From: Paenibacillus camerounensis | GTDB lineage: Bacteria; Bacillota; Bacilli; Paenibacillales; Paenibacillaceae | DNA: 64,000 nt | Direction: 5' to 3' | Assembly: GCF_000723885.1 (NCBI RefSeq) | Contig: NZ_CCDG010000024.1 | Coordinates: 108,236 to 172,235, forward strand | In this document: piece by piece, positions 32,256-41,451 of the stretch | Layout: each line of letters opens with the position of its first letter | How positions within the stretch are numbered: position 1 is the stretch's first letter | Notes under the pieces: model-generated | Seen by the model: the letters and a program-made list of their open reading frames with translations, nothing else | Database searches by the model: none | What the model was told of the DNA's origin: nothing | Made by a program: the position numbers and the translations under genes

Positions 32256-32284
32256 AGAGCCATCCCGAAAGGGATGGCTCTTTG
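32256..32284 (+). terminator. Terminator after the AraC/siderophore-binding gene
   Basis: AGAGCCATCCC-gaaa-GGGATGGCTCT is a perfect 11-bp stem followed by TTT. Confidence 0.88.
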
Positions 32285-32342
32285 ACAATTATTACAGATA
32301 GCGCAAGGACCTTTCCTTTGAGTTATCTCCAGTACTATCCAG

Positions 32343-32813
32343 TCAATTTGCCGTCTTATTCACAAAATCGATCTCATTTCTGATCCCTTTGTGGGCATCA
32401 TTCCACAGTCCCCTTGTCAGGCGAATGCGCAGCAGACAGGTGTTAGGGTCTTCGTCATTATTGGCTTCATTATACCAGCCGGCAAAAATGGTGCGCAGCT
32501 TGGTCATTATTTCTGTATTCTTATCGTCACATACCCAGCCCAGGTTTTCGCCGATCCCGTCGGCAGTGAAGTTTTCAACGATAATACAAACGGCGACTTC
32601 GGAGTTTTGGGCGATCTGCTGCATCTTGCCTGAGGTCGCGTAAGTGACGGTGTAGAAAGCGCCGTCCTCATAATAGGCATCCACAATGCGAGAGGCGGGC
32701 CGGCTTTTGCCATTAGCCCCTGGTTCCAGTGCAATGGTGGACAGCGTGATCAGGCCGTCCTTGTTACCCGCTTGTTCTTCCAGCAGCTTCATGGCTTCGT
32801 CGTATTTGCTCAT
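32343..32813 (-). CDS. Pyridoxamine 5'-phosphate oxidase-like flavin-binding protein
   Basis: This 156-residue split-barrel FMN-binding protein is of the general-stress/PNPOx-like type. The motif line is SRPASRIVDAYYEDGAFYTV near residue 40, followed by SEVAVCIIVENF and a C-terminal barrel strand. It lacks the full PNPOx substrate-binding tail, so the substrate is probably not pyridoxamine phosphate. ATG 32813 has AGGAGGTAAT upstream. It stands alone, convergent with the AraC-fusion terminator. Flavin or heme-derived cofactors are the usual ligands of this fold. Confidence 0.85.
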   Translation of the reverse strand: MSKYDEAMKLLEEQAGNKDGLITLSTIALEPGANGKSRPASRIVDAYYEDGAFYTVTYATSGKMQQIAQNSEVAVCIIVENFTADGIGENLGWVCDDKNTEIMTKLRTIFAGWYNEANNDEDPNTCLLRIRLTRGLWNDAHKGIRNEIDFVNKTAN

Positions 32814-32960
32814 TATATTACCTCCTAAAGTGTCGTAAGGCATACATAATAAGCTTAACATTGTAAAATCCTGGCGCATGTGAAGAATAATACGCTAGAT
32901 ATCAGGTTTGTCCTTCAGAGCTTGTCCGCTACCCGATTGCCTGCAATATGCCGGTTAAGT

Positions 32961-33848
32961 CTATCCCGGAGGGACGTCGCGCTCACCCGCAAGCCGGCTG
33001 CGCATAACACCCGGGGTACACCCGTAAGTCTTGCGGAATACCCGGATAAAATAATTCGTCTCCATCCCGACGTTCAGCGCCAGATCCTGTACCGGCCGCT
33101 CCGGGCTCTCGTTAATCATCTGGAGCGCACGCTGCAGCCGCAGGTTCTGCAAATATTTATGCGGCGTAACACTATACTCCTGCAGGAACAGTCGCTGGAA
33201 ATGCTGCACCGAATAGCCGACCGCAGAAGCGAGGTTGGCAATCAGCAGCGGTTCGGTAAAGTGCTCATTGATCAGGCTGACCGCTTTTTGCAGCGCCTCG
33301 TTGCGGACGGTTTCGGTTTCCGGCCGTTCAGTCTGGCTAAGGGAGGAATCCCCCCGGCGCAGCATGAGCAGCAGTCTGTACAGAGTGACAGACAGCTCCT
33401 GCATAGTATGCTCATCCAGCCGGGCGGCGTTATGCCGGTCAACGGTATGCCAGATTCCGGCAATCATGTCCCAGCATTCTTCGAACCGCTCGGTCATTAC
33501 AGGCACAGAGGGCAGCAGGCGCAGCCCCTCCAGTACTGCGGCAGACTGGCTGCCGTCAAAGCCGATAAAAGCCAAATGCCACGGTTCATGGGACAGCGGA
33601 TAATATTCATGTCCCCGGTCAGGCGGAAAAGCAAATATCATCCCCGGGCTAAGCACCGTTTCGGTGCCGTCTGTAAGATCGCGGAACAGCCCGCTGCCGC
33701 TGCGGATCAGGAACACCTGATGTACCGGGAAGCCGGAAGGGCGGACATGATGATACTGGATATGATGGCCTACCGAGTAGGGATAGAGCGGGAATTCATC
33801 AGGCTGACGGGGCAGCTCTACCAGGGAAAATGGAAGCAAAGTGTACAC
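32961..33848 (-). CDS. AraC family regulator of the beta-galactosidase gene
   Basis: This 295-residue regulator has an N-terminal cupin sensor (about 20-110, with HQVFLIRSGSGLFRDLTDGT and FAFPPDRGHEYYPLS) and a C-terminal double HTH (LLIANLASAVGYSVQHFQRL; VQDLALNVGMETNYFIRVFR, ending KTYGCTPGVMRSRL). It is divergent from the GH42 beta-galactosidase gene at 34027, with 178 bp between them, so it probably activates that gene in response to a sugar. The effector is unknown; similar pairs respond to galactosides. Confidence 0.92.
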   Translation of the reverse strand: MYTLLPFSLVELPRQPDEFPLYPYSVGHHIQYHHVRPSGFPVHQVFLIRSGSGLFRDLTDGTETVLSPGMIFAFPPDRGHEYYPLSHEPWHLAFIGFDGSQSAAVLEGLRLLPSVPVMTERFEECWDMIAGIWHTVDRHNAARLDEHTMQELSVTLYRLLLMLRRGDSSLSQTERPETETVRNEALQKAVSLINEHFTEPLLIANLASAVGYSVQHFQRLFLQEYSVTPHKYLQNLRLQRALQMINESPERPVQDLALNVGMETNYFIRVFRKTYGCTPGVMRSRLAGERDVPPG

Positions 33849-34026
33849 CTCATATTCATTTTGTACTATGCAGTCGCGAGTTTATTCCTACTGTATGACA
33901 GCATTTATCCTATATTATAAATAGTATAAATGATTATCCGTGGTTTGGACAAGGATACTGAGTGAATATAATCAGAGAAAAGTCCCATCCTAACACGGAA
34001 GATGATGAGAGGATGAATCTACTACT

Positions 34027-36099
34027 ATGAGTCTTAAATCCCCTGCAGTCAGCAGCAAGGCCCTGGTCATGCTGCATGGAGCCGATTATAATCCTGAGCA
34101 ATGGCTGAAATACCCTGAAATTTTTAAAGAGGATATCCGCCTGATGAAGCTGGCAGGCTGTAACGTGATGTCCGTCGGCATCTTCTCTTGGGTATCCCTG
34201 GAGCCGGAAGAGGGCGTCTTTACGTTCGAATGGCTGGATCACGTACTGGATACCTTCGCTGAGAACGGTATCTTCGCATTCTTGGCGACTCCAAGCGGCG
34301 CACGTCCGGCGTGGATGTCTGCTAAATATCCGGAAGTATTGCGTACTGAGCGCAACCGTGTCCGTAATCTGCATGGCGTCCGCCACAATCACTGCTTCAC
34401 TTCTCCGGTCTACCGGGAGAAAACAGCACTGATCAACTCCAAGCTGGCTGAGCGTTATGCTCACCACCCGGCAGTCATCGGCTGGCACATCTCCAATGAG
34501 TTCGGCGGCGAATGCCACTGTGATTATTGTCAGAACGCATTCAGAGATTGGCTGAAAGTGAAATATAACAACAGTCTGGAAGAGGTTAACCATGCCTGGT
34601 GGGCAACCTTCTGGAGCCATACGTATACTGCATGGGAGCAGATCGAATCTCCGGCTCCGCACGGTGAGACTCAGGTTCACGGCCTGAATCTGGACTGGCG
34701 CCGGTTTGTCAGCGAGCAGACGATTAATTTCTGCAGCCACGAAATGTCTGCGGTGCGCGGTTACAATCCCGAGCTGCCGATTACAACTAATATGCACATG
34801 ATTGACGGTATCGACTACCGCGAAATGGCAAAGATTCTTGATGTAGTCTCCTGGGATGCTTATCCGGACTGGGGATATACAGAAGATGACGATGATGCCC
34901 GTCTGGCCGCTTGGACGGCAATGCACCATGACATGTACCGCACCTTCAAGCATAAGCCGTTCCTGCTGATGGAGAGCACGCCTTCGCTCACCAACTGGCA
35001 GTCGGTCAGCAAGCTGAAGCGTCCGGGCATGCACAAGCTGTCTTCCCTGCAGGCGGTTGCACACGGATCGGATTCCGTGCAGTACTTCCAGTGGCGCAAG
35101 AGCCGCGGCTCCAGTGAGAAGTTCCATGGTGCCGTACTGGATCACAGCGGACATGGTGAGACCCGCGTATTCAAGGATGTTGCCGAGGTGGGCCAGGTTC
35201 TGGCTGGCCTGACCGATGTAGTCGGCACCTCTACTCCTGCACAGACGGCGATTCTGTTTGACTGGGATAACCGCTGGGCAATTAAAGATGCCCAAGGGAT
35301 CCGCAATTCCGGTCTGAAGTTCGAAGAGACCGTACTGCAGCACTACCGTGCGCTGTGGGAGCAGGGCATTCCGGTTGACATCGTCGGCTCCGCTGACGAC
35401 CTGTCCCGCTATAAGCTGGTAATTGGACCGATGCTGTACCTGATCAGTGAAGAGAACGGGAAGAACATCGAGCAGTATGTAGAGCAGGGCGGTACGTTCC
35501 TGGCGACCTACTGGTCAGGCGTTGTCGGCGAGACGGATCTGTGCCACCTGGGAGGCTTCCCTGGACCGCTGCGCAAAACGCTGGGCATCTGGGCGGAAGA
35601 GACAGAAGGCCTGCACAGCCGTGATCTGAACGGATTGGTAATGGATAGCGGCAACGCGCTGGGCTTGTCCGGCGACTATGACGCACATGAAATTGCTGAG
35701 CTGATTCACCTGGAAGGTGCTGAGGCGCTCGGCCACTACCGCACCGACTTCTATGCCGGACGTCCGGCATTGACCGTTAACAAGCTTGGTGCAGGTGAAG
35801 CCTACCATCTGGCAACCCGTGTTAAAGACTTGGCATTCTATGTGGAGCTGTACGCTGCCATCACTGCTAAGCTTGGAATTACCCGCACGCTGGAGTCGGA
35901 GCTGCCTGTAGGTGTAACTGCACAGCTGCGTACAGACGGAGAGAACGAATTTGTCTTCGTACAGAACTTCAGCGGTGAAGCACAGACTGTGAAGCTGGAC
36001 GGCCGCGGCTATACCGATCTGGAGACGGGCACTGAGGCTCCTGCAGAGCTTGAGCTGCCGGTGAACGGATTGGCTATACTGAAGCGTCAAGCGAAGTAA
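34027..36099 (+). CDS. Glycoside hydrolase family 42 beta-galactosidase
   Basis: This 690-residue cytosolic GH42 enzyme hydrolyses beta-1,4-galactosides. The TIM barrel spans about 10-390. The acid/base Glu is in WHISNEFGGECHCDYC (residue about 158), next to the family's zinc cysteines, and the nucleophile Glu is in FLLMESTPS (about 320). A trimerisation domain (about 400-620) and a C-terminal beta domain follow. ATG 34027 has GAGAGGATGAAT upstream. There is no signal peptide, so substrates must be imported. The divergent AraC gene is the likely regulator; a strong terminator follows. Confidence 0.95.
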   Translation: MSLKSPAVSSKALVMLHGADYNPEQWLKYPEIFKEDIRLMKLAGCNVMSVGIFSWVSLEPEEGVFTFEWLDHVLDTFAENGIFAFLATPSGARPAWMSAKYPEVLRTERNRVRNLHGVRHNHCFTSPVYREKTALINSKLAERYAHHPAVIGWHISNEFGGECHCDYCQNAFRDWLKVKYNNSLEEVNHAWWATFWSHTYTAWEQIESPAPHGETQVHGLNLDWRRFVSEQTINFCSHEMSAVRGYNPELPITTNMHMIDGIDYREMAKILDVVSWDAYPDWGYTEDDDDARLAAWTAMHHDMYRTFKHKPFLLMESTPSLTNWQSVSKLKRPGMHKLSSLQAVAHGSDSVQYFQWRKSRGSSEKFHGAVLDHSGHGETRVFKDVAEVGQVLAGLTDVVGTSTPAQTAILFDWDNRWAIKDAQGIRNSGLKFEETVLQHYRALWEQGIPVDIVGSADDLSRYKLVIGPMLYLISEENGKNIEQYVEQGGTFLATYWSGVVGETDLCHLGGFPGPLRKTLGIWAEETEGLHSRDLNGLVMDSGNALGLSGDYDAHEIAELIHLEGAEALGHYRTDFYAGRPALTVNKLGAGEAYHLATRVKDLAFYVELYAAITAKLGITRTLESELPVGVTAQLRTDGENEFVFVQNFSGEAQTVKLDGRGYTDLETGTEAPAELELPVNGLAILKRQAK

Positions 36100-36105
36100 T
36101 AAGAG

Positions 36106-36147
36106 AAGAACCCGTACAGCCGGTGGATGGCTGTACGGGTTCTTTTT
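36106..36147 (+). terminator. Terminator after the GH42 gene
   Basis: AAGAACCCGTACAGCC and GGCTGTACGGGTTCTT form a perfect 16-bp stem with a 7-base loop, followed by TTT. Confidence 0.92.
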
Positions 36148-36148
36148 G

Positions 36149-36215
36149 TTATACGCTATCCATAATCGTTAGATTTCTTGCAGGAACGGTTACCGCCTTC
36201 TCTGAAGGACGGCAT
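36149..36215 (+). repeat. Dispersed intergenic repeat, copy A
   Basis: GTTATACGCTATCCATAATC through CTTCTCTGAAGGACGGCAT is repeated at 63934-64000 with only a few changes. The last part folds (CCGCCTT-ctctg-AAGGACGG). It lies in the 36100-36371 intergenic region, downstream of a terminator, in the same orientation as the other copy. Confidence 0.85.
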
Positions 36216-36371
36216 AGGCGTTTCTACTTGCAGCAATCCCTTTGTTTGAAGACATGCCGCTTTGATACTAGTATTTGTTTTACCCTTATTTTAGGAGTAA
36301 GATCATTAAGGGCTTGTCATTTTTATATCATATGAATGCTTTTGGACTACAAGAAAGTGGAGGGATTAGAA

Positions 36372-38150
36372 ATGAACATCAAGGATAGGGTTGAAAAGCT
36401 AAGACAGCTAATGAGAGCAAATCAGATGGAGGCTTACATCATTCCCAGCTATGATGCACATCAGAGTGAATATGTAGCGGAGCACTGGAAAGGCAGAGAG
36501 TGGATCTCGGGATTTACAGGATCTGCAGGCACAGTAGTAATTACATTAGAGGATGCCGGGTTATGGACAGATGGCAGATACTATATTCAAGCAGAGGAGC
36601 AGCTTGCGGGCTCGGGAATCAGATTATTTAGAATGGCAGATCCAGAGGTGCCTTTTTATTCGGAATGGCTGGCGGATGTTCTTAAAGAAGGAAGCGTAGT
36701 AGGGTTTGATGGTAATGTTTTCTCCATTCAAATGGTCAGAAGGATGGAAAAAGATCTACAGGCTAAGAGCATCAGTTTACATGTGAACCAAGACTTTATC
36801 GGTGCTCTGTGGGAAGACCGGCCGGAGATTCCTAAAGGAACAGTCTTTACCCATGATGTGCGATATGCAGGCAAATCGCGTACAGCTAAATTAAATGAAG
36901 TAAGAACAGAAATGAACAAGCTGGGAGCCAATTACTATTGTTTAACCTCCCTGGATGACATTGCATGGCTTTTAAATATAAGAGGGGCCGATGTGCCCAA
37001 CAATCCGGTTGTTATCTCCAATGTAATCGTAGCAGAACATACAAGTTATTTGTTTATTGATTCCGGCAAGGTTCCTTCTGTGGTCCGATTGGAGCTGGAG
37101 GCTGAAGGGATCGCATTACGGGAGTATGATGAAATACATAGCTTTTTAGGAAATCTTTCAAGCGGAGACACCATTATTTTTGATACCAACAAAACAAACA
37201 GCAGAGTCTATAACGCCATTAACAGCCATACAAAGAAAGTGGAGCACCCTGACATCACGACCCATCTAAAAGCGATAAAAAATGAAGTTGAGATCAAAAA
37301 TATGAAGTGGTGTGAAATAAAAGACGGCACAGCCATGGTGAAATTTATTAAATGGTTAAAAACCGCTGTGGGTCAGGAAGAAATTACAGAAATTGCTGCT
37401 GAAGAGAAATTGGAGGATTTCAGAAGGGCACAGGAAGGATGCGTAGGACCCAGCTTTGATACGATTGCAGGTTACGGGGAACATGCAGCGCTCATGCACT
37501 ATAAGGCAACTGCAGAAACGCAGTATACATTAAAGAATGAAGGCCTCTTTCTGGTTGATTCAGGCGGACAGTATTATGATGGAACCACCGATATTACGCG
37601 GACGATTGTTTTAGGGCAACTTACAGATGAGCAAAAAAGAGATTTCACATTGGTATTAAAAGGATTTATTGCATTAAGCTCTGTCAAATTTTTGTATGGG
37701 GCGACAGGCTCTAACCTGGATGTATTGGCAAGACAGCCAATATGGCAATATGGAATCGACTACAAGTGCGGAACGGGGCATGGGGTTGGATTTTTCTTGA
37801 ATGTTCATGAGGGACCGCAAGGCATAAGCACCAGAAACAATACGGTTGTCCTTGAAAAGGGCATGATCCTTACAAATGAGCCGGGTATTTACCTTGAAGG
37901 CAAATATGGAATCCGGACGGAAAACATGATGCTGGTAACTGAGGACGAGAAAACAGAGTTTGGCCAATTTATGAGGTTCGACACGATTACATATTGCCCA
38001 ATTGATCTGGCTGGTATCAAGATAGAGCTGTTAACAGAGAGTGAAAAGCAATGGTTAAACCATTATCACCAAGAGGTATACACGAAGCTGGCTCCTTATT
38101 TGAATGAGGAAGAGAGTGCTTGGCTGAAGGAAGAAACCAGGGGAATATAA
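36372..38150 (+). CDS. M24 family Xaa-Pro aminopeptidase
   Basis: This 592-residue aminopeptidase-P-like enzyme of the long (eukaryotic-type) form has two creatinase-N domains (about 5-300), the M24 pita-bread catalytic domain (about 305-525) and an M24 C-terminal extension. Metal ligands are visible: two Asp in FLVDSGGQYYDGTTDITR, His in GTGHGVG, and Glu in ILTNEPGIYLEGKYGIR and in RTENM. It removes N-terminal residues before proline, in the cytosol. ATG 36372 has GGAGGG upstream. GC is lower than in the neighbouring GH42 gene, which could mean separate origin. Confidence 0.94.
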   Translation: MNIKDRVEKLRQLMRANQMEAYIIPSYDAHQSEYVAEHWKGREWISGFTGSAGTVVITLEDAGLWTDGRYYIQAEEQLAGSGIRLFRMADPEVPFYSEWLADVLKEGSVVGFDGNVFSIQMVRRMEKDLQAKSISLHVNQDFIGALWEDRPEIPKGTVFTHDVRYAGKSRTAKLNEVRTEMNKLGANYYCLTSLDDIAWLLNIRGADVPNNPVVISNVIVAEHTSYLFIDSGKVPSVVRLELEAEGIALREYDEIHSFLGNLSSGDTIIFDTNKTNSRVYNAINSHTKKVEHPDITTHLKAIKNEVEIKNMKWCEIKDGTAMVKFIKWLKTAVGQEEITEIAAEEKLEDFRRAQEGCVGPSFDTIAGYGEHAALMHYKATAETQYTLKNEGLFLVDSGGQYYDGTTDITRTIVLGQLTDEQKRDFTLVLKGFIALSSVKFLYGATGSNLDVLARQPIWQYGIDYKCGTGHGVGFFLNVHEGPQGISTRNNTVVLEKGMILTNEPGIYLEGKYGIRTENMMLVTEDEKTEFGQFMRFDTITYCPIDLAGIKIELLTESEKQWLNHYHQEVYTKLAPYLNEEESAWLKEETRGI

Positions 38151-38168
38151 ACTGCTGTCTAGCTTTGC

Positions 38169-38206
38169 AAGGACCACCTGCTTATATATGAGGTGGTTCT
38201 TTTGCT
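38169..38206 (+). terminator. Terminator after the M24 peptidase gene
   Basis: AAGGACCACCT and AGGTGGTTCTTTT pair around a 12-base loop with a T-tract. Confidence 0.8.
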
Positions 38207-38362
38207 TGAGCTAAGTTGTCATTATTCCCCTGTACCTCTGCAGACTCCGGTAACAATTGATGCGGTGAAGCTGGGCAATAAACAGGAATAATGTCTTTTT
38301 CTGTTTGGCAAAACGCAGCAGCGTTTACTATTAAGAAAGACAGCCAAACAAGGAGGGGTAAT

Positions 38363-38632
38363 ATGAGTGGTCTGTGGATGGCATTCGTTTATCCAGGCAG
38401 CTTCCTGTCTCTGCTCGGTATCGTGTTGCTTATTATCGGTTACAAAAGGCGGCGAACCGGCCGTCGTATCGGTCAGGAAGGCGTGGTTGCAAAGCCGGGT
38501 CCGCCTGCACCCGGAGGGCCCGGTACTGCGTCGTTTCATGAGGAGGCCAGGTATTCGCTGATCGGCGGCATCTTGCTGGGCATCGGCGCGCTGCTGCTTG
38601 CTGCAATTGGCTTCACATCCTTTTTAGCTTAA
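38363..38632 (+). CDS. Small two-helix membrane protein
   Basis: This 89-residue protein has membrane helices at about 7-27 and 66-86 and a basic, Pro/Gly-rich linker between them (GYKRRRTGRRIGQEGVVAKP, then GPPAPGGPGTASF). AAGGAGGGG precedes ATG 38363. It stands alone between the peptidase terminator and an SDR gene on the other strand. The family and function are not recognised. The 38633-38834 stretch after it has only a weak GGACCAT/ATGGTCC dyad. Confidence 0.72.
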   Translation: MSGLWMAFVYPGSFLSLLGIVLLIIGYKRRRTGRRIGQEGVVAKPGPPAPGGPGTASFHEEARYSLIGGILLGIGALLLAAIGFTSFLA

Positions 38633-38834
38633 CAATATTTGCTTTGCAGGCCGTTAACAGGACCATACTCCACCTTTTGTTGATGAGGAGATGGTCCTAT
38701 TAATGTTCCGCGTTTTTTATATTCGAGTTTGCCCGTTTGCCGCAGACAGAAACTGATTTCTGACTCTTATCTGTACCCCTCCCCCTGTTGCCTTCATCTA
38801 TTTGGGGACTCAGTGACAATATCGCTTGTACAGG

Positions 38835-39782
38835 CTATGCGTTTATTGAAGCAAGCTTATCAAAATCCACATGCGTAAGCTGCTTAGATACCTCCCATAA
38901 CCTGGCTGAGGCGGCAGTGTCCAATGCTTGCGGAGCCATCTTTCCCGGTTGCGGCAGGCCTCTCAGCTCCATGAATCCGCCGGGTCCGTAATAAGCTCCG
39001 CTTGCTGCGTCTGATGATGTAGCCGCGAAGAGTGCCGGAAGCGCGCCTTGGGCAGCCGGCTGGAATAAAACCGGACCCAGCAGCCTTCGTGTTATTCCTG
39101 CAGCACTGTTCGGCCCGGCTCCGTTAAGAAGCAGTTCTGTCCGTGAAATGCCCGGATGTACCGGTATGCTAAGCAGCCCCCAGCCGGATGCGTCGCTGCG
39201 TCTTTGAAGCTCCAGAGCGAACATGATCATCGCAATTTTGGACTGGGCATAAGCCTTGGAAGCATCATAGCGGCGTTCGAATTGCAAATCGTCAAAATGA
39301 ATAGTGCCATTACGGTGGGCAATGCTGCTCAGATGGATCACGCGCGGCTGTTTTCCTTTGCTGAGCAAGGGCATCAGATAGGCGGTCAAAGCGAAATGTC
39401 CGAGGTAATTCGTACCCAGCTGAAGCTCGAACCCGTCTTTTGTAGTCCTGCGTACCGGCGGCGTCATTACTCCCGCATTGTTAATGAGCAGATCAAGTCC
39501 TTTACGCTGCTTATTCATCCGTTCACCGAATGCATGTACCGAAGCCAGATCGGCAAGATCCAGCTCCTCAAAGGTGATCTTGGCTGAGGATATGCTGCTG
39601 CGTATTTTATTGATAGCCTCATGTCCTTTATCTTTATCGCGTCCGGCGAGAATAACCTCTGATCCGTGCTTCGCCAGCTCCAGTGCCGTTTCATAGCCTA
39701 ATCCCCCGGTTCCGGTAACGACAGCCGATCTGCCGCGCTGAGAGGGAATGTCTGCTGCAGTCCACTTTGGGAATTTCTTCAT
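38835..39782 (-). CDS. Short-chain dehydrogenase/reductase
   Basis: This 315-residue SDR oxidoreductase resembles retinol/WWOX-type members. The cofactor loop TGTGGLGYETALELA is near residue 25, NNAGVM near 105, and the active-site YAQSK (Tyr-x3-Lys) near 180 with an upstream Ser in HLSSIAHRNG. NADP use is likely given the Arg after the second strand (LAGRDKDKG). ATG 39782 (MKKFPKW) is preferred, with AGGAG upstream. It is divergent from a MerR regulator, and its promoter has the long spacer used by MerR activators, so the pair is probably a stress- or electrophile-responsive unit. Confidence 0.92.
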   Translation of the reverse strand: MKKFPKWTAADIPSQRGRSAVVTGTGGLGYETALELAKHGSEVILAGRDKDKGHEAINKIRSSISSAKITFEELDLADLASVHAFGERMNKQRKGLDLLINNAGVMTPPVRRTTKDGFELQLGTNYLGHFALTAYLMPLLSKGKQPRVIHLSSIAHRNGTIHFDDLQFERRYDASKAYAQSKIAMIMFALELQRRSDASGWGLLSIPVHPGISRTELLLNGAGPNSAAGITRRLLGPVLFQPAAQGALPALFAATSSDAASGAYYGPGGFMELRGLPQPGKMAPQALDTAASARLWEVSKQLTHVDFDKLASINA

Positions 39783-39870
39783 GTTTCTTAACACTCCTTT
39801 ATTCTCTTATGAAAGCCTATGAATACGTGAGCTGCAAAATTGATAAACCTGTGCCTGCTCTATATACTTA

Positions 39871-39901
39871 ATGCTATCACTTAGAGAATTATCGAAGTCA
39901 A
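39871..39901 (-). promoter_or_regulatory. MerR-type promoter/operator of the SDR gene
   Basis: On the minus strand TTGACT and TAGCAT are separated by 19 bases, longer than the normal 17, and the spacer holds the dyad ACTTcgATaattctctAAGT. This is the standard layout for MerR-family activation (AdhR/NmlR-like operators read TTGACTTCGA...AAGTGATAGCAT). Confidence 0.85.
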
Positions 39902-39937
39902 GCAGCCATACAATACGAATATTTGAGGTGACGGACG

Positions 39938-40312
39938 GTGTACAGCATTAATGAAGTAGCTGCGATATGTGATGTTACGGCGCACACGCTCCGCTTTTAT
40001 GACAAGGAAGGGTTATTGCCTTTTGTGGGGCGGAATGAGGCGGGAAACCGGGTATTTACAGAACGTGATCTGGGTCTTGTTAAATTTATTTGCTGCCTGA
40101 AAAATACGGGAATGCCGATCAAGGAGATCAGAAAGTATATCGAACTGGCCATAGAAGGAGAGCATACTGCGGATACGCGGCGGGATATGATCACCGGACA
40201 CCGTAAAGAGGTGCTGCGCCAAATCGATGAATTAAAAAAGAGCCTGACCATTCTTGATTTGAAGGTTGCCTTCTATGATTCTTATAAAGTCGGATTTCAG
40301 GGCGAGCATTAG
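39938..40312 (+). CDS. MerR family transcriptional regulator
   Basis: This 124-residue MerR regulator has an N-terminal winged HTH (INEVAAICDVTAHTLRFYDK, then GLLPFVGRNEAGNRVFTERD) and a C-terminal dimerisation coiled coil (HRKEVLRQIDELKKSLTILD). The GTG start 39938 has GAGGTG at a 7-base spacing. It most resembles the AdhR/thiol-electrophile subgroup, but no conserved cysteine is placed to judge sensing beyond FICCLKN (two Cys). It should activate the divergent SDR gene through the 19-bp-spacer promoter. Confidence 0.92.
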   Translation: MYSINEVAAICDVTAHTLRFYDKEGLLPFVGRNEAGNRVFTERDLGLVKFICCLKNTGMPIKEIRKYIELAIEGEHTADTRRDMITGHRKEVLRQIDELKKSLTILDLKVAFYDSYKVGFQGEH

Positions 40313-40395
40313 GAATTGCCCCTTTATCTGGAAAATTACTTAGAGTGGTCTCTAACGGTGTCAGCGTTTACAGTTTCCTGGAGGGAGATACGCAA

Positions 40396-41364
40396 ATGAG
40401 CCAAAAGCAGGATGAATTGGACACGCTGCAGGAATTGCGTTCTGAATTAACGGGATATTGTTACCGGATGATGGGGTCGATATTTGAGGCGGAGGATGCG
40501 GTCCAGGATACAATGCTCCGCGCCTGGCAGGGCTGGGATCAGCTTAGAGATCATTCCTCGCGCAGAGCCTGGGTATACCGGATTGCCACCAACATCTGTC
40601 TGGACAGGCTGAGGTCGGCCAAACGCCGGGCACTTCCGATGGATATGTCGGAACCGGCAGCCGTTATAACGGAGCCCCGGGACAGCATGCCCCGTGATTC
40701 CTGGATTTGGCCGGCCCCCGGTGATGGCGGGGACCCGGCTACTATTCTGATCAGCAGGGAAAGCATCCGGTTATCCTTTATCGCCATTCTTCAGCTATTG
40801 CCGCCCCGGCAGCGCGCTGTGCTGATTCTGAATGAAGTCTTCCGCTGGTCGGCAGGTGAATCCGCGGAAGTGCTCGGGATGAGCACGGCAGCCGTCAACA
40901 GTGCCTTGCAGCGGGCAAGGGCGGCTGTGAACCGGTCGGATCTCCGGTCAGAGGAATTGCGGGAGGGAGCTGCCGAAGCAGACACGGAGCTGATCGACAG
41001 TTATGTAGAAGCGTTTGAGCAGTACAATATTGAAGCGTTAATCGCCTTGTTTAACGAAGAGGGCAGCTTGTCCATGCCGCCGTTTACAATGTGGGTCCGC
41101 GGCAGCTCGGATCTTTCTTCGTTCTACAGCATAACACGCAGCCATTGTCTGGGGTCGAGGCTGCTGCCGGTCCGTGCTAACGGGAATAGCCCTGCTTTTG
41201 CCCAGTATGTTCCGGCTGGAGCAGACGGGCTGCTGACGCCGTGGGCCATTCATGTCCTGGAGACCAGCCAGGGTAAGATCGCACATATTCATCATTTCAT
41301 AGATTCTGAATTGTTTAGCCGCTTCGGTTTGCCGCCTGAACTCGGAAAGGATGACGGATTTTGA
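40396..41364 (+). CDS. ECF sigma factor with SnoaL-like C-terminal domain
   Basis: This 322-residue sigma-70 family protein resembles the SigG/SigJ-type ECFs with a fused SnoaL-like domain. Sigma region 2 is at about 18-80 (YCYRMMGSIFEAEDAVQDTM, RAWVYRIATNICLDRLRS), and region 4 at about 130-185 (LLPPRQRAVLILNEVFRWSA, with the AEVLGMSTAAVNSALQRAR helix-turn-helix). The SnoaL-like domain follows (about 200-310; YVEAFEQYNIEALIALFNEE). Such extensions take over regulation from an anti-sigma factor, and indeed no anti-sigma gene is adjacent. ATG 40396 has GGAGGGAG upstream. The ligand of the extension is unknown. Confidence 0.92.
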   Translation: MSQKQDELDTLQELRSELTGYCYRMMGSIFEAEDAVQDTMLRAWQGWDQLRDHSSRRAWVYRIATNICLDRLRSAKRRALPMDMSEPAAVITEPRDSMPRDSWIWPAPGDGGDPATILISRESIRLSFIAILQLLPPRQRAVLILNEVFRWSAGESAEVLGMSTAAVNSALQRARAAVNRSDLRSEELREGAAEADTELIDSYVEAFEQYNIEALIALFNEEGSLSMPPFTMWVRGSSDLSSFYSITRSHCLGSRLLPVRANGNSPAFAQYVPAGADGLLTPWAIHVLETSQGKIAHIHHFIDSELFSRFGLPPELGKDDGF

Positions 41365-41451
41365 ATTATACCGATGATTTTCCGGCTGCGGAAACGTCTA
41401 TACTAATGAATCACAAATCCGATTTAATCCAAACTGGAGGAGGAACAAATT

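Noticed and set aside
33934..35343. 469-codon frame antisense to the beta-galactosidase gene
   Set aside because: No start site and no domain pattern; shadow of the GH42 gene.
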